Assembly (NCBI GenBank): GCA_022793795.1
Contig: JAAWDM010000046.1
Location: forward strand, 44,133 to 108,132
Length of the DNA: 64,000 nt
Direction of reading: 5' to 3'
DNA from: Bacillota bacterium
Lineage (GTDB): Bacteria; Bacillota; Clostridia; Peptostreptococcales; Anaerovoracaceae
Both the position numbers and the translations under genes were made by a program. Under the pieces are notes generated by a model. The model searched no databases. It worked only from the letters and a program-made list of their open reading frames with translations, and was not told where the DNA came from. This document shows positions 43,037-51,105 of the stretch, piece after piece. The number at the start of each line of letters is the position of its first letter. Positions within the stretch are counted from its first letter, which is position 1.

Positions 43037-43303
43037 ATGAAGAGCGATAAAAAAAGCGTAGCCCACAAAATTAAGGTGGCGCGGGGGCAACTGGATGGAG
43101 TGCTGAAGATGATTGAAGAGGATCGGTATTGTGTGGATGTTTCCACCCAACTTTTGGCAGCCCAGGCGCTTTTAAAGAGCGCCAATCAGCAGATTTTGGA
43201 AGGACACATCCGTCACTGTGTCAGCCAGGCCATTGCCAGCGGCGACCCGGGGGAAAAGATAGAAGAGGCCCTGATGATTTTGGAAAAGATGGCCAAAGTA
43301 TAG
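43037..43303 (+). CDS. csoR: Copper-sensing repressor CsoR
   Basis: The 88-aa all-helical protein belongs to the CsoR/RcnR family (DUF156). It carries the Cu(I) ligand set C32, H57 and C61, with the same spacing as the Cys-His-Cys of characterised CsoR proteins. The N-terminal HKIKVARGQLDGVLKMIEEDRYC is the family core, in which arginines contact DNA. I chose ATG 43037 with GAAAGGA eight bases upstream over the upstream frame. It precedes copA by 20 bases and has a matching operator. Confidence 0.95.
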   Translation: MKSDKKSVAHKIKVARGQLDGVLKMIEEDRYCVDVSTQLLAAQALLKSANQQILEGHIRHCVSQAIASGDPGEKIEEALMILEKMAKV

Positions 43304-43323
43304 GTCTGTAAGGGGGATAAACG

Positions 43324-45984
43324 ATGGAGAAGTTTCAAGTGACCGGCATGAGCTGTGCAGCGTGCAGTAGCCGAGTGGAGAAAGCGGTGACAAAAGTACC
43401 CGGCGTAAAGTCGGTGGCAGTTAGCCTGCTTACAAACAGTATGGGGGTAGAAATAGAGCCGGAGAAAGCTGCAGAAAAGGATGGGGTTTCAGCAGCGATC
43501 TGTAAGGCTGTGGCTGATGCAGGATATGGGGCGTCGCCAGTGAACCAGAAGGAGAGCGGAAGCAGTGAGAGCAGAGGAGAGAAGGCGGCTGCAGCCAGCC
43601 AGGCTCTCGAAGATCACGAAACGCCGATTTTGCTGCGTAGATTGATCATCAGTGTGGTTCTGCTGGTTCCACTGATGTATATCAGCATGGGGAGCCATAT
43701 GTGGGGTTGGCCAGCGCCAGCGGTGTTCCATAATCCTTTGGTAAACGGCATCTATCAGCTTTTGCTTACCTTGATTATCATGGCGGTCAATCAAAAGTTT
43801 TTTGTCAGTGGATTTAAGGGACTCCTTCATGGGGCGCCTAACATGGACACTTTGGTGGCCATGGGCGCCGGGGCTGCCTTTGCATACAGCACATGGGCCC
43901 TGTTTGCCATGAGTGTGGCAGCGGAGGAAAGCATGGAAGCAGCCCATGGATATATGAATGAGTTCTACTTTGAATCGGCGGCTACCATTTTGACTTTGAT
44001 TACGGTGGGAAAAACTTTGGAGGCTAGAAGCAAGGGAAAAACCACCGATGCCATTCGTGCTTTGATGGACTTGGCGCCTAAGACAGCCAATGTGATTCGA
44101 GACGGGGTAGAAACCGTAGTTCCTGTGGAAGAGGTTCAGGTGGGAGACCTGTTTGTGGTACGTCCCGGTGAAAACATTCCTGTAGATGGAGTGGTGGAAA
44201 AGGGAGAAAGCGCAGTAGATGAATCGGCCCTTACTGGGGAGAGTATCCCAGTGGATAAGGAGCCAGGAAGTCATGTCAGCGGCGCGACCATCAACACCAG
44301 TGGGTTTCTGACCTGTCGGGCCAGCAGAGTGGGCCAGGATACCACCATCAGCCAGATTATTCAGATGGTGGAGGATGCGGCGGCCACAAAAGCGCCCATT
44401 GCCAAGGTGGCCGACCGAGTATCAGGGATATTCGTACCAGTGGTAATCCTAATTGCGGTGGTGACAGGAGCTGGCTGGCTCATAGCTGGCCAGAGTTTTG
44501 GCTTTGCTTTGGCCAGGGCTATCAGTGTGTTAGTTATCAGTTGTCCTTGTGCTTTGGGCCTGGCCACGCCGGTAGCGATTATGGTGGGTAACGGCCTCAG
44601 CGCCCGTCATGGAGTTCTGTTCAAAACAGCCGCCTCTCTGGAGGGGACCGGCAGAGTGCGGACGGTGGTGCTGGATAAGACGGGAACCATTACCGAGGGA
44701 AAACCCCATGTGACGGACATGGTGTGTGCAGATGGGGTGACAGAGGCAGAGCTTCTTAGGGTAGCGGCAGCGTTGGAAGGGCCCAGCGAGCATCCTTTGG
44801 CCCGCGCCATCGTAGAGGCAGCTAAAACAGGCGGAGAAACAGTGGAAGGGTTTCAGGCATTGCCGGGGGCCGGTGTGGAAGGCAAGCTGCAGGGTAATGT
44901 GGCCTATGGCGGCAACAGCCTTTTGATGGGCAAAAAGGGTTTGCTCACAGAGGCCATGGAGCAGAAGGGGCAGGCTTTGGCAGAAGAAGGCAAAACGCCT
45001 CTGTATTTCGCCTATCAAGACCGGATTTTAGGCATTATTGCGGTGGCTGATGTGGTAAAAGCGGATAGCAGAGAAGCTATTGAACAGATGAAAAATATGG
45101 GAATTGAAGTGGTCATGCTTACCGGCGATAATGGCAGGACAGCAGCAGCCATTGCCAGTCAAACCGGTGTGGACGGTGTGGTATCTGACGTACTTCCCCA
45201 GGAAAAAGAGGCGGTGGTTCGCAGGTTGTCGGCCCGTGGCAGCGCTGCCATGGTTGGCGACGGCATCAACGATGCGCCGGCGCTGACCCGCGCCGATGTG
45301 GGGGTTGCCATCGGCGCGGGGGCCGACGTGGCTTTGGAGGCTGCTGATGTGGTTTTGATGAAATCCAGTCTGATGGATGTGGTGGGAGCCATTCGCATTT
45401 CCAGACAGACCATTCGGAATATTCACGAGAATCTGTTTTGGGCCTTTATCTATAACGTAATTGGAATTCCTTTGGCAGCGGGACTTTGGTATGTGTTTGG
45501 AGGGCCGCTACTGAATCCTATGTTTGGCGCGGCTGCCATGAGTCTTTCCAGCGTGTGCGTATGTCTCAACGCTTTGCGGCTGAATTTCTTTGATCCGAGA
45601 AAGGCTGTGACTGATGGCGTATGGAAGCGGCGGGCAGAGAAGAAACCCCTGGAGAAAATAGATTTTGGGGAGAAACCGGATGGGGAAGGCATAGAAACTG
45701 TAGAAAACGCAGAAGCTATGAATGAGAATCAAATTAATCAAGAAAAACAAATTCAGGAGAAAACAGGAGGTATTATGATGAAAAAGGTATTGAAAATTGA
45801 AGGTATGATGTGCGGTCACTGCCAGTCCCATGTGGATAAGGCTCTGAATAATTTGAAGGGCGTCAGCGCATCGGTGAATCTGGAAGCAGGTACGGCTACC
45901 GTTGAGTGTGGCGAGGCCATTACCGACGATATGCTGCGTGCAGCAGTGGAAGAGGCTGGATATGAGGTGACCGGTATCCAGTAG
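43324..45984 (+). CDS. copA: Copper-exporting P1B-type ATPase with fused C-terminal CopZ-like domain
   Basis: The 886-aa protein exports Cu(I). It has an N-terminal heavy-metal domain with GMSCAAC, membrane helices, the actuator loop with TGES, the metal-transport helix motif SCPCALG, the phosphorylation site DKTGT, the ATP-binding SEHPL and the hinge GDGINDAP. After the last helices, an acidic and glutamine-rich linker joins a second heavy-metal domain, [13 protein letters not shown], that looks like a whole CopZ chaperone. The C-terminal position is unusual because extra metal domains are normally at the N-terminus. AAGGGGGA precedes ATG 43324. Confidence 0.97.
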   Translation: MEKFQVTGMSCAACSSRVEKAVTKVPGVKSVAVSLLTNSMGVEIEPEKAAEKDGVSAAICKAVADAGYGASPVNQKESGSSESRGEKAAAASQALEDHETPILLRRLIISVVLLVPLMYISMGSHMWGWPAPAVFHNPLVNGIYQLLLTLIIMAVNQKFFVSGFKGLLHGAPNMDTLVAMGAGAAFAYSTWALFAMSVAAEESMEAAHGYMNEFYFESAATILTLITVGKTLEARSKGKTTDAIRALMDLAPKTANVIRDGVETVVPVEEVQVGDLFVVRPGENIPVDGVVEKGESAVDESALTGESIPVDKEPGSHVSGATINTSGFLTCRASRVGQDTTISQIIQMVEDAAATKAPIAKVADRVSGIFVPVVILIAVVTGAGWLIAGQSFGFALARAISVLVISCPCALGLATPVAIMVGNGLSARHGVLFKTAASLEGTGRVRTVVLDKTGTITEGKPHVTDMVCADGVTEAELLRVAAALEGPSEHPLARAIVEAAKTGGETVEGFQALPGAGVEGKLQGNVAYGGNSLLMGKKGLLTEAMEQKGQALAEEGKTPLYFAYQDRILGIIAVADVVKADSREAIEQMKNMGIEVVMLTGDNGRTAAAIASQTGVDGVVSDVLPQEKEAVVRRLSARGSAAMVGDGINDAPALTRADVGVAIGAGADVALEAADVVLMKSSLMDVVGAIRISRQTIRNIHENLFWAFIYNVIGIPLAAGLWYVFGGPLLNPMFGAAAMSLSSVCVCLNALRLNFFDPRKAVTDGVWKRRAEKKPLEKIDFGEKPDGEGIETVENAEAMNENQINQEKQIQEKTGGIMMKKVLKIEGMMCGHCQSHVDKALNNLKGVSASVNLEAGTATVECGEAITDDMLRAAVEEAGYEVTGIQ
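45775..45984 (+). CDS. copZ: Possible internally started CopZ copper chaperone
   Basis: Inside copA, in frame, AGGAGG (45765-45770) stands four bases before ATGATG (45775-45780). Starting there would give a 69-aa protein, [20 protein letters not shown] and onward, of exactly CopZ size and fold (heavy-metal domain with MxCxxC). So one message may yield both a CopA-CopZ fusion and free CopZ. That two products are made is inference from the ribosome binding site. Confidence 0.6.
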   Translation: MMKKVLKIEGMMCGHCQSHVDKALNNLKGVSASVNLEAGTATVECGEAITDDMLRAAVEEAGYEVTGIQ

Positions 45985-46047
45985 AGTTGTCATAAGAAGT
46001 GGGCTAACAGCAGAATTGTTGTACAATGTGATAATGATGTGAAGAAA

Positions 46048-46329
46048 TTCGATATTTTGTTTCGTAGGAGATGGAATATCGAATTTTTTATGTGGTTTTC
46101 GATATTTTGCTTTTGCAGGCAAAAAATATCGAACTTTCGCTGTAAAAAATTGAAATTTATCCGTAATGTTGTTGAAATCGCCGGCTGGTTCGAGTAAAAT
46201 AGTGGTGTTCCAGATAGTTTCAGCCCTATTGTAGACGGAAATCTTCGATGTTTTGGAGCTATATTAAAAAAATATCGAATTTTAGGAAGAATCTTCGATA
46301 TTGAGACCAGATATAGAAAAAATATCGAA
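46048..46329. repeat. Array 2: four 36-bp inverted repeats upstream of the DUF1275 gene
   Basis: Elements lie at 46048-46083, 46098-46133, 46244-46279 and 46294-46329. Each is exactly 36 bases from the first TTC to the last GAA, with arms TTCGATATT and AATATCGAA (9-12 bp pairing; the third has one mismatch). Starts inside both pairs are exactly 50 bases apart. A sigma-A promoter lies midway between the pairs. The arms match the right ends of the array 1 elements. The interval 45985-46376 holds no gene. Confidence 0.85.
46172..46200 (+). promoter_or_regulatory. Sigma-A promoter of the DUF1275 gene, centred in array 2
   Basis: TTGAAA (46172-46177) and TAAAAT (46195-46200) are separated by 17 bases. 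The promoter is flanked on both sides by a pair of 36-bp inverted repeats; transcripts would carry elements 3 and 4 in their leader. Confidence 0.7.
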
Positions 46330-46376
46330 AATGGGTGGAAACGAGAAAGGAAACGCTGAAAGGAGAATTTCAGGCC

Positions 46377-47141
46377 ATGAACGTGGAAGGGAAGCGGGTC
46401 TTGGAAGAGAGGCAGGTTTTAGAAAAGAAGCAGCCTAAGGAAACAGAATATTTGACCTGTGAGAAGCAGTGGATCTACATTTTGCTGATGATGGCGGCCG
46501 GCGGCATGGGCGCCTATACATATATTTTGCGGGGCGGCGTGTTTTGCAATGCACAGACAGCCAATTTTGTCATGATGGCAGTGGAACTAGGCCAGGGAAA
46601 CTGGATGAAGGGTTTCTATTTTCTGATTCCAGTCTTTGCCTATTTTGTAGGAGCAGTGCTGTCGGAGATGCTGCCCAATCCGGTGAAGCGGTTCGGCCTC
46701 TTTCGGTGGGATACCTATCTGATCGGTTTTGAGGTTCTGGTACTGCTGGCCATTGGATTTTTGCCATTGAGTTTGCCGGATCAAATCGTTCAGGTTTCCA
46801 TCAATTTTATTGCATCCATGCAGTATAATACCTTCCGGCAGGCGGAGGGAATCCCTATGGCCACCACTTTTTGCACCAATCATCTGCGGCAAATCGGTAT
46901 CGGACTGGCTCAATATCTTCATAAGAAGGATGAGCGTAAGCTGGAGAGGGGCGGAAAGCACCTGGAAATGCTGGGTTCCTTTGTGGCAGGCGGCGTGGTG
47001 GTATCCCTTCTGTGCAACTTGGTAGAGGAGCGGGCCATTTGGTTCTCTATGGGGATTATGGCCTTCGTGTTCTGCGTATTGGCCCATGCAGATTTGGCCT
47101 ATGAGCACGATAAATTAAAGGAAAAACCTCATGGACACTGA
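46377..47141 (+). CDS. DUF1275 (YoaK-like) membrane protein
   Basis: From ATG 46377 the protein has 254 aa, a charged N-terminal 30 residues and about six membrane segments. It has family-typical GGAYTYILRG-like (here GMGAYTYILRGGVFCNAQTANFV, quoted in parts: GAYTYILRG, NAQTAN) and NFIASMQYNTFR patterns. The family is widespread and of unknown function. A GTG at 46335 would overlap array 2 and lacks a ribosome binding site. The end of the gene contains the terminator of the converging XRE gene. Confidence 0.85.
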   Translation: MNVEGKRVLEERQVLEKKQPKETEYLTCEKQWIYILLMMAAGGMGAYTYILRGGVFCNAQTANFVMMAVELGQGNWMKGFYFLIPVFAYFVGAVLSEMLPNPVKRFGLFRWDTYLIGFEVLVLLAIGFLPLSLPDQIVQVSINFIASMQYNTFRQAEGIPMATTFCTNHLRQIGIGLAQYLHKKDERKLERGGKHLEMLGSFVAGGVVVSLLCNLVEERAIWFSMGIMAFVFCVLAHADLAYEHDKLKEKPHGH

Positions 47142-47155
47142 GGCAGCCATGAGGT
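47126..47155 (-). terminator. Terminator of the XRE gene, inside the end of the DUF1275 gene
   Basis: ACCTCATGG and CCATGAGGT form a nine-bp stem. On the minus strand it is followed by five T residues, so it serves the XRE gene although it covers the last codons of the DUF1275 gene. Confidence 0.75.
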
Positions 47156-47168
47156 GAAGGGGATGGGA

Positions 47169-47636
47169 TTATCTTTGTTTCGCGATCGCGATCTGGGTAT
47201 TCCAGATTTGAGCCAGAATGTCTTTAAGGACTAAAAAGGCGTCTTCATCGCTGTAGCCATATTCCAGACAGAGCTGGGATAACATGGCTGTTAATTTTGC
47301 AGTATAGGGCTGGGTATCGACCTGCTGCTGATAGGTGGCCAGAACCGGATACTTCTGAGCCCACATTTTCGTCCAGTCGATTTTTTGCTGGGTTTCTTCA
47401 GAGGTCTTTTGGATGACCTCTTGAATTTCTTTTACCTCAATGTCAAAGTCCACCAACTCATCTAAGGTCACATGATAGAGGACGGCCAGTTTTTTGGATT
47501 GGCGTATATCAGGAAGGGTTTCATCGGTTTCCCATTTGGAAATGGTTTGCCTGCTGACTCCCAGCTTTTCGGCCACATCCTCCTGGGACAGGCCCCTCTT
47601 TTTTCGTGCATGAAAGAGACTGTTTCCTAAACTCAT
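47169..47636 (-). CDS. XRE-family transcriptional regulator
   Basis: The 155-aa protein begins with a Cro/CI-type helix-turn-helix (residues 1-65: KRGLSQEDVAEKLGVSRQTIS followed by KWETDETLPDI, quoted in parts). A mostly helical C-terminal region has no recognised domain. The last 90 residues may sense a signal or mediate dimerisation. AGGAGG precedes the start. It converges on the DUF1275 gene; whether it binds the repeat arrays is unknown. Confidence 0.9.
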   Translation of the reverse strand: MSLGNSLFHARKKRGLSQEDVAEKLGVSRQTISKWETDETLPDIRQSKKLAVLYHVTLDELVDFDIEVKEIQEVIQKTSEETQQKIDWTKMWAQKYPVLATYQQQVDTQPYTAKLTAMLSQLCLEYGYSDEDAFLVLKDILAQIWNTQIAIAKQR

Positions 47637-47746
47637 AGTGATTTCCTCCTGTGATTATTAGTTGATTATCAGTATAGAGGAGCGGCAAGGAAAAATCCAC
47701 CGTCTGAACTTTCCATTTACGCTCTTTTTTTTACCTCATAGGGTTC

Positions 47747-48952
47747 TTATTCGTGGCAAAGGTGGAGAATCAGGCCGGTCACGAAGAAAAAGCGGGATTT
47801 GACGGTTGCTATGGAAAGAAATTCTTTTTCGCTGTGAGGGAAGCCGCCGCTGGGGCCGCAGCCATCGATGATGGGGATGTTGCAAGGAGCCAGCCGATTG
47901 GCATCGGACAGACCGCCGGCGCTGACAAAGGCCACTGGCGGAAAGGACGGCGAATCGGCGGCGACAGAGTCAGGGGATGCGGTGGAAAGCAGTCGGCCGT
48001 AGTTCTCCATCTGGGCCATCAGTTCCTGGGTCTGTGGGGTGGGCCTTAGAGGCGGAGTCTGAGAAAGTTTTGTGAAGGCGACGGCAGTACCGTTTATATA
48101 TGTGTCCCTTTCCAATTTGGAAAGGGCTTTTTCTATGCGGGAAAGTTCCTGCTCGTTGGTGTAGCGGACTTCCATCTGGGCAGTACAATGGTCTGCCACC
48201 ATGTTGAGGGCAGTGCCCCCTTCCAGAAGGCCCACGTTGACAGTGGTACCCCGATCGTATCGCTTTAGTTTATCCAGCTGTAGGATGACGTGGGCGGCTT
48301 CCACAATGGCGCTAGCTCCCTGCTGAGGCGAAGTACCGGCATGGGAAGCGATGCCGCTAACCTTCATTTCATATTTAGCGCAGCCCTTTCTTTGGCAGAC
48401 AAATTGGCCCTGTTTCCTGCCGCCTTCAAATACAAAGGCTCTGTGGCAGCGGGCTCCGAAATTCTGAAGCAGAGGCGCAGATTCCAGGGAGCCCGTCTCT
48501 TCGTCGCTGTTTAGTAAAAGGCAGAGAGAAATATCAGGTTTCACATGGAGCAGATATTCTGCAATATAGATCATGAGCAGGGCCCCGGCCTTCATGTCCA
48601 CAGCGCCGGGGCCGTAGACGCGGCCTTCCGCCTCATGGAGGCGGAAGGGTCTTGACTCTGCTGTCCCCGCTGGGAAAACCGTATCCAGGTGGCCTAGGAA
48701 AAGGAAATCATAGTTTTTGTCGCTGGTCAGGGGGTCGTCAGAGGAGGCTGGCGTGACAGCGGCCACCAGTGGCCGCTGTGGCGTGCCGTATGGCACGGCG
48801 GCGGCCGCAAGTCCGGCGCGCCGTAGGCGCGCTTTTAGGAAGGCGGCTACACGCCAGCAGCCGTCTACGTCAGCAGTGCCGCTATCCATATTGATAATCT
48901 GTTCCAGTTCCTTTAAGTATGCTTCCATGGGGAAGGTAAAAAGATGATTCAT
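47747..48952 (-). CDS. M20-family metallopeptidase/deacylase
   Basis: The 401-aa protein has the di-zinc M20 plan: GHLDTVFPAG with the first histidine, GPGAVDMKAG with the bridging aspartate, DEETGS with the catalytic glutamates, a dimerisation domain at about 185-300 (GIASHAGTSPQQGASAI), and a C-terminal histidine near FPHSE. The order resembles the carboxypeptidase G2/ArgE group. Near residues 35-65 the coding sequence is packed with GC-rich palindromes. AAAGGAG precedes ATG 48952. It is last in the minus-strand run that starts with cobT; its substrate is unknown. Confidence 0.9.
   Translation of the reverse strand: MNHLFTFPMEAYLKELEQIINMDSGTADVDGCWRVAAFLKARLRRAGLAAAAVPYGTPQRPLVAAVTPASSDDPLTSDKNYDFLFLGHLDTVFPAGTAESRPFRLHEAEGRVYGPGAVDMKAGALLMIYIAEYLLHVKPDISLCLLLNSDEETGSLESAPLLQNFGARCHRAFVFEGGRKQGQFVCQRKGCAKYEMKVSGIASHAGTSPQQGASAIVEAAHVILQLDKLKRYDRGTTVNVGLLEGGTALNMVADHCTAQMEVRYTNEQELSRIEKALSKLERDTYINGTAVAFTKLSQTPPLRPTPQTQELMAQMENYGRLLSTASPDSVAADSPSFPPVAFVSAGGLSDANRLAPCNIPIIDGCGPSGGFPHSEKEFLSIATVKSRFFFVTGLILHLCHE
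48756..48832. repeat. Cluster of GC-rich palindromes inside the M20 gene
   Basis: Four perfect palindromes follow each other: ACAGCGGCCAC-CA-GTGGCCGCTGT arms at 48756-48779, CGTGCC-N4-GGCACG at 48782-48797, GCGGCCGC at 48801-48808 and GCGCGCC-N3-GGCGCGC at 48816-48832. The encoded stretch is Ala/Arg-rich (RRAGLAAAAVPYGTPQRP). Confidence 0.75.
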
Positions 48953-48985
48953 GAGGGCTCCTTTGCGATTTCCAGGAAGTGAGCG

Positions 48986-49606
48986 TTAGATAGGCTCATA
49001 GCTTTCAGGTTTTCCATCTTTTAGATAGACCGTATAGCCATGGCCTGGGTCTGGCACCCACTGCCAGAAGGTTTCCTTTTCATTGGGAAACATGTTTTCC
49101 ATAGAAGCAGCGATAACGCCGCCGTGACAGACGAGAATGGACACTGCATCTTGATTGTCAGCGCTGTGGGAAAGTTCCTTGAGATGGTGGAGGGCCAGAA
49201 GTTCTGTCAAGCCTTGGCCGATACGCACTGCAAAGGTGGACAGGGATTCGCCGCCTGGGTATGCCACCGTACCGGTCTTGTCGTTGATCCAGGTATCGAA
49301 GTGGGGGTCAGATTTCAGTTCTTCAAAAGTCAGCCGTTCCCAGTCTCCGAAATTGATTTCCTTCATGTGAGGCAGCGCCCTGTGGGGCGCATCGCCATAG
49401 ATGACCTGAAAGGTTTGTTCTGTACGTACCATGCCGGAGGTATAGCAGTCCGCGTCTAAAAGAGGCGGATAGATACCCTGGGCGCATAGATTTTGCAAAG
49501 CAGCGACGCCTTCAGGAAGAAGGGGCACGTCTGTCCAGCCGTAATACCACTTCTTGGCGTTACCCTCAGTAATCCCGTGACGGATAAAGTGAATGTATGA
49601 TTTCAT
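48986..49606 (-). CDS. cobC: Histidine phosphatase, probable alpha-ribazole phosphatase
   Basis: This 206-aa phosphoglycerate-mutase-like protein has the phosphohistidine motif FIRHGITEGN, the second arginine region SGMVRTEQTF, EINFGDWE and the catalytic VCHGGVI. Within a cobU-cobS-cobT run it probably removes phosphate from alpha-ribazole phosphate or adenosylcobalamin phosphate. I chose ATG 49606, preceded by GGGGGT, over the ATG at 49618. The CobC assignment rests on context because the family is broad. Confidence 0.8.
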   Translation of the reverse strand: MKSYIHFIRHGITEGNAKKWYYGWTDVPLLPEGVAALQNLCAQGIYPPLLDADCYTSGMVRTEQTFQVIYGDAPHRALPHMKEINFGDWERLTFEELKSDPHFDTWINDKTGTVAYPGGESLSTFAVRIGQGLTELLALHHLKELSHSADNQDAVSILVCHGGVIAASMENMFPNEKETFWQWVPDPGHGYTVYLKDGKPESYEPI

Positions 49607-49624
49607 AGTTACCCCCATTACTTT

Positions 49625-50014
49625 CTATTTTAATCGTTGACCCAGGCCGCAAAAAACCCGATGGACCTGCTGGGCCTCTTTTGCCAGATAAATAAGAGTT
49701 CTGCCCATCATTTCCCGATAGGCTCTGACTTCCGGCTCCATGGGAACCACACCTTGGGAGACGTCGCAGCAGATGAAAATTTTGTCTGCTAGAAGGTTTC
49801 GGTATTCTGCGAGAAGTTCCCACGGCTCTGCACCTTCCTCAAGGCAGCGTTTTACCCAGTTTTCCAGACCATAGATTATGGGTTTTTGCCAGTTAAAGCC
49901 TATCTCTATGGTGGACTCATCTGCACAGTAAAATACGTCTTCCTGGGTTTTGTGAAAGGTTGCGAGGGCATATTCCAGCTTGCCCTGATAAGCTCCTCCA
50001 AAAACTAAAATCAT
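49625..50014 (-). CDS. Short CobU-like protein lacking the guanylyl-acceptor region
   Basis: The 129-aa protein aligns with the CobU adenosylcobinamide kinase/guanylyltransferase at both ends: a P-loop-like GGAYQGKLEYA (usual GGxRSGKS, here with L for S) and a C-terminal CCDVSQGVVPMEPEVRAYRE resembling the EVGxGIVP block. The central RIxxH segment with the guanylylated histidine, seen in the 51106-51711 gene, is absent. So it may bind nucleotide without the full reaction. It lies between cobS and the phosphatase gene, and a second complete CobU is encoded nearby. Confidence 0.7.
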   Translation of the reverse strand: MILVFGGAYQGKLEYALATFHKTQEDVFYCADESTIEIGFNWQKPIIYGLENWVKRCLEEGAEPWELLAEYRNLLADKIFICCDVSQGVVPMEPEVRAYREMMGRTLIYLAKEAQQVHRVFCGLGQRLK

Positions 50015-50047
50015 GAAGCGTCTCCTCTCTATGTTTTCTATATGTTT

Positions 50048-50815
50048 CTAAACCAGCGCTAGGGCCAGGACTCCAAATAGCTCGCCCCAGACAATGCCAT
50101 AACCTGCAATATCGCCGCTCATGCCGCCCAGTTGCCGCTTTCCATAGAGAATGGAAATAAGACCAGCCAAGGCGGTGGCGCCCATGACGACAGCGGTGGA
50201 GGCTGGGTCGATGGCAAAGTAGAGGCCGCCGCCACAGTAGACGACCAGCTGCAACAGAATGATAAAGACAGCTTTTCTCTTTTGTTGTTGATCCAGGGCT
50301 CCGGTTCCCTGGGCATATTGGCTGTGCCCCATAGGCTGACGGAGCAAAACATTGGCAGCCGAAATAGAGCGGCTGACCACAGGAATCATCATCAGGTTGA
50401 TAAAATCCAGTCCGCTGCTAATGGCTGTGGATAAAAAAGCGTGAAACCCCAGCAGCAGGAAAGCCAGGCTGACTACTGCAAAAGCGCCGGTATGGGAGTC
50501 CTTTAGAATCTGCTGCCGCTGTTCCAAGGGTTTTCGAGACATGATGGCGTCGCAGCAGTCCATGAACCCATCCAGATGCATAAATCCGCATAGGGCGAAG
50601 GGGGTCAAGGTCAGCAGAAAGCCTATAATTAAAAAGGGAAAGGTGAGCCACGCCAGCAAAAGGCAGATACCAGCCCACAGTCCTCCGATGATGAGGCCCA
50701 CCGATGGAAGGAATCCCAGCATATAGTTTTTTAAGTCCTTATCCCAACGCTTCAGCGGACAGGGCAAGGTCAAAAAGTTGCCCCAAGCCATAAAAAAGCC
50801 GGTTAATAATTTCAT
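50048..50815 (-). CDS. cobS: Adenosylcobinamide-GDP ribazoletransferase
   Basis: CobS joins adenosylcobinamide-GDP with alpha-ribazole (or its phosphate) in the membrane to complete the lower ligand of cobalamin. The 255-aa protein has about six membrane helices and the family motif LDGFMDCCDAIMS (usual DGxxDxxD) with a second GDIAGYGIVWGEL near the end. It is followed by the short CobU-like gene and cobC. The 290 bases upstream hold repeat elements and a hairpin. Confidence 0.95.
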   Translation of the reverse strand: MKLLTGFFMAWGNFLTLPCPLKRWDKDLKNYMLGFLPSVGLIIGGLWAGICLLLAWLTFPFLIIGFLLTLTPFALCGFMHLDGFMDCCDAIMSRKPLEQRQQILKDSHTGAFAVVSLAFLLLGFHAFLSTAISSGLDFINLMMIPVVSRSISAANVLLRQPMGHSQYAQGTGALDQQQKRKAVFIILLQLVVYCGGGLYFAIDPASTAVVMGATALAGLISILYGKRQLGGMSGDIAGYGIVWGELFGVLALALV

Positions 50816-50911
50816 AGTCAGTCCTCTCTTTGCTATTTATAATGAAGATTCGGCAGGGCTTCTCATAAATGCATTAAATAAAGTCAGTTTTGGCGAAGTT
50901 TCGCTGGAGAT

Positions 50912-51044
50912 GTCTCATAAAATTGTCTTCTTTCAAATGAAATATCGAAGAATCTAGTAGTGTGTTACACAAAAAATCCAAGAAATGCGAGATCTTTCCC
51001 TGATTTCTTCGCCATTTTGATTAAAAAATCAAAAAATGTGAGAA
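50912..51044. repeat. Array 3: two elements related to array 1
   Basis: GTCTCATAA with ATATCGAA (50912-50949) resembles the direct copies of array 1, and TTCGCCATT with TGTGAGAA (51008-51044) resembles the inverted copies. Core lengths are 38 and 37 bases, close to 36 and 39 in the other arrays. The match is weaker. They lie between cobU and cobS on the minus strand. The inner half of the second element is also a perfect TTTTGATT/AATCAAAA hairpin. Confidence 0.45.
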
Positions 51045-51065
51045 ATGCCCTGCGGTCAAGGCCCA

Positions 51066-51093
51066 AGTTCCAAGGATCGAGGCCCTTGGAACT
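51066..51093. other. Hairpin downstream of cobU
   Basis: AGTTCCAAGG and CCTTGGAACT form a ten-bp perfect stem with an eight-base loop just after the cobU stop codon on the minus strand. No T run follows on that strand, so it may be a processing or stabilising structure. Confidence 0.6.
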
Positions 51094-51105
51094 GCTTGGT
51101 AACCT

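Noticed and set aside
46335..46376. Upstream GTG start for the DUF1275 protein
   Set aside because: No ribosome binding site precedes it, and AAGGAG at about 46360 suits ATG 46377 better, though its spacing is a little long.
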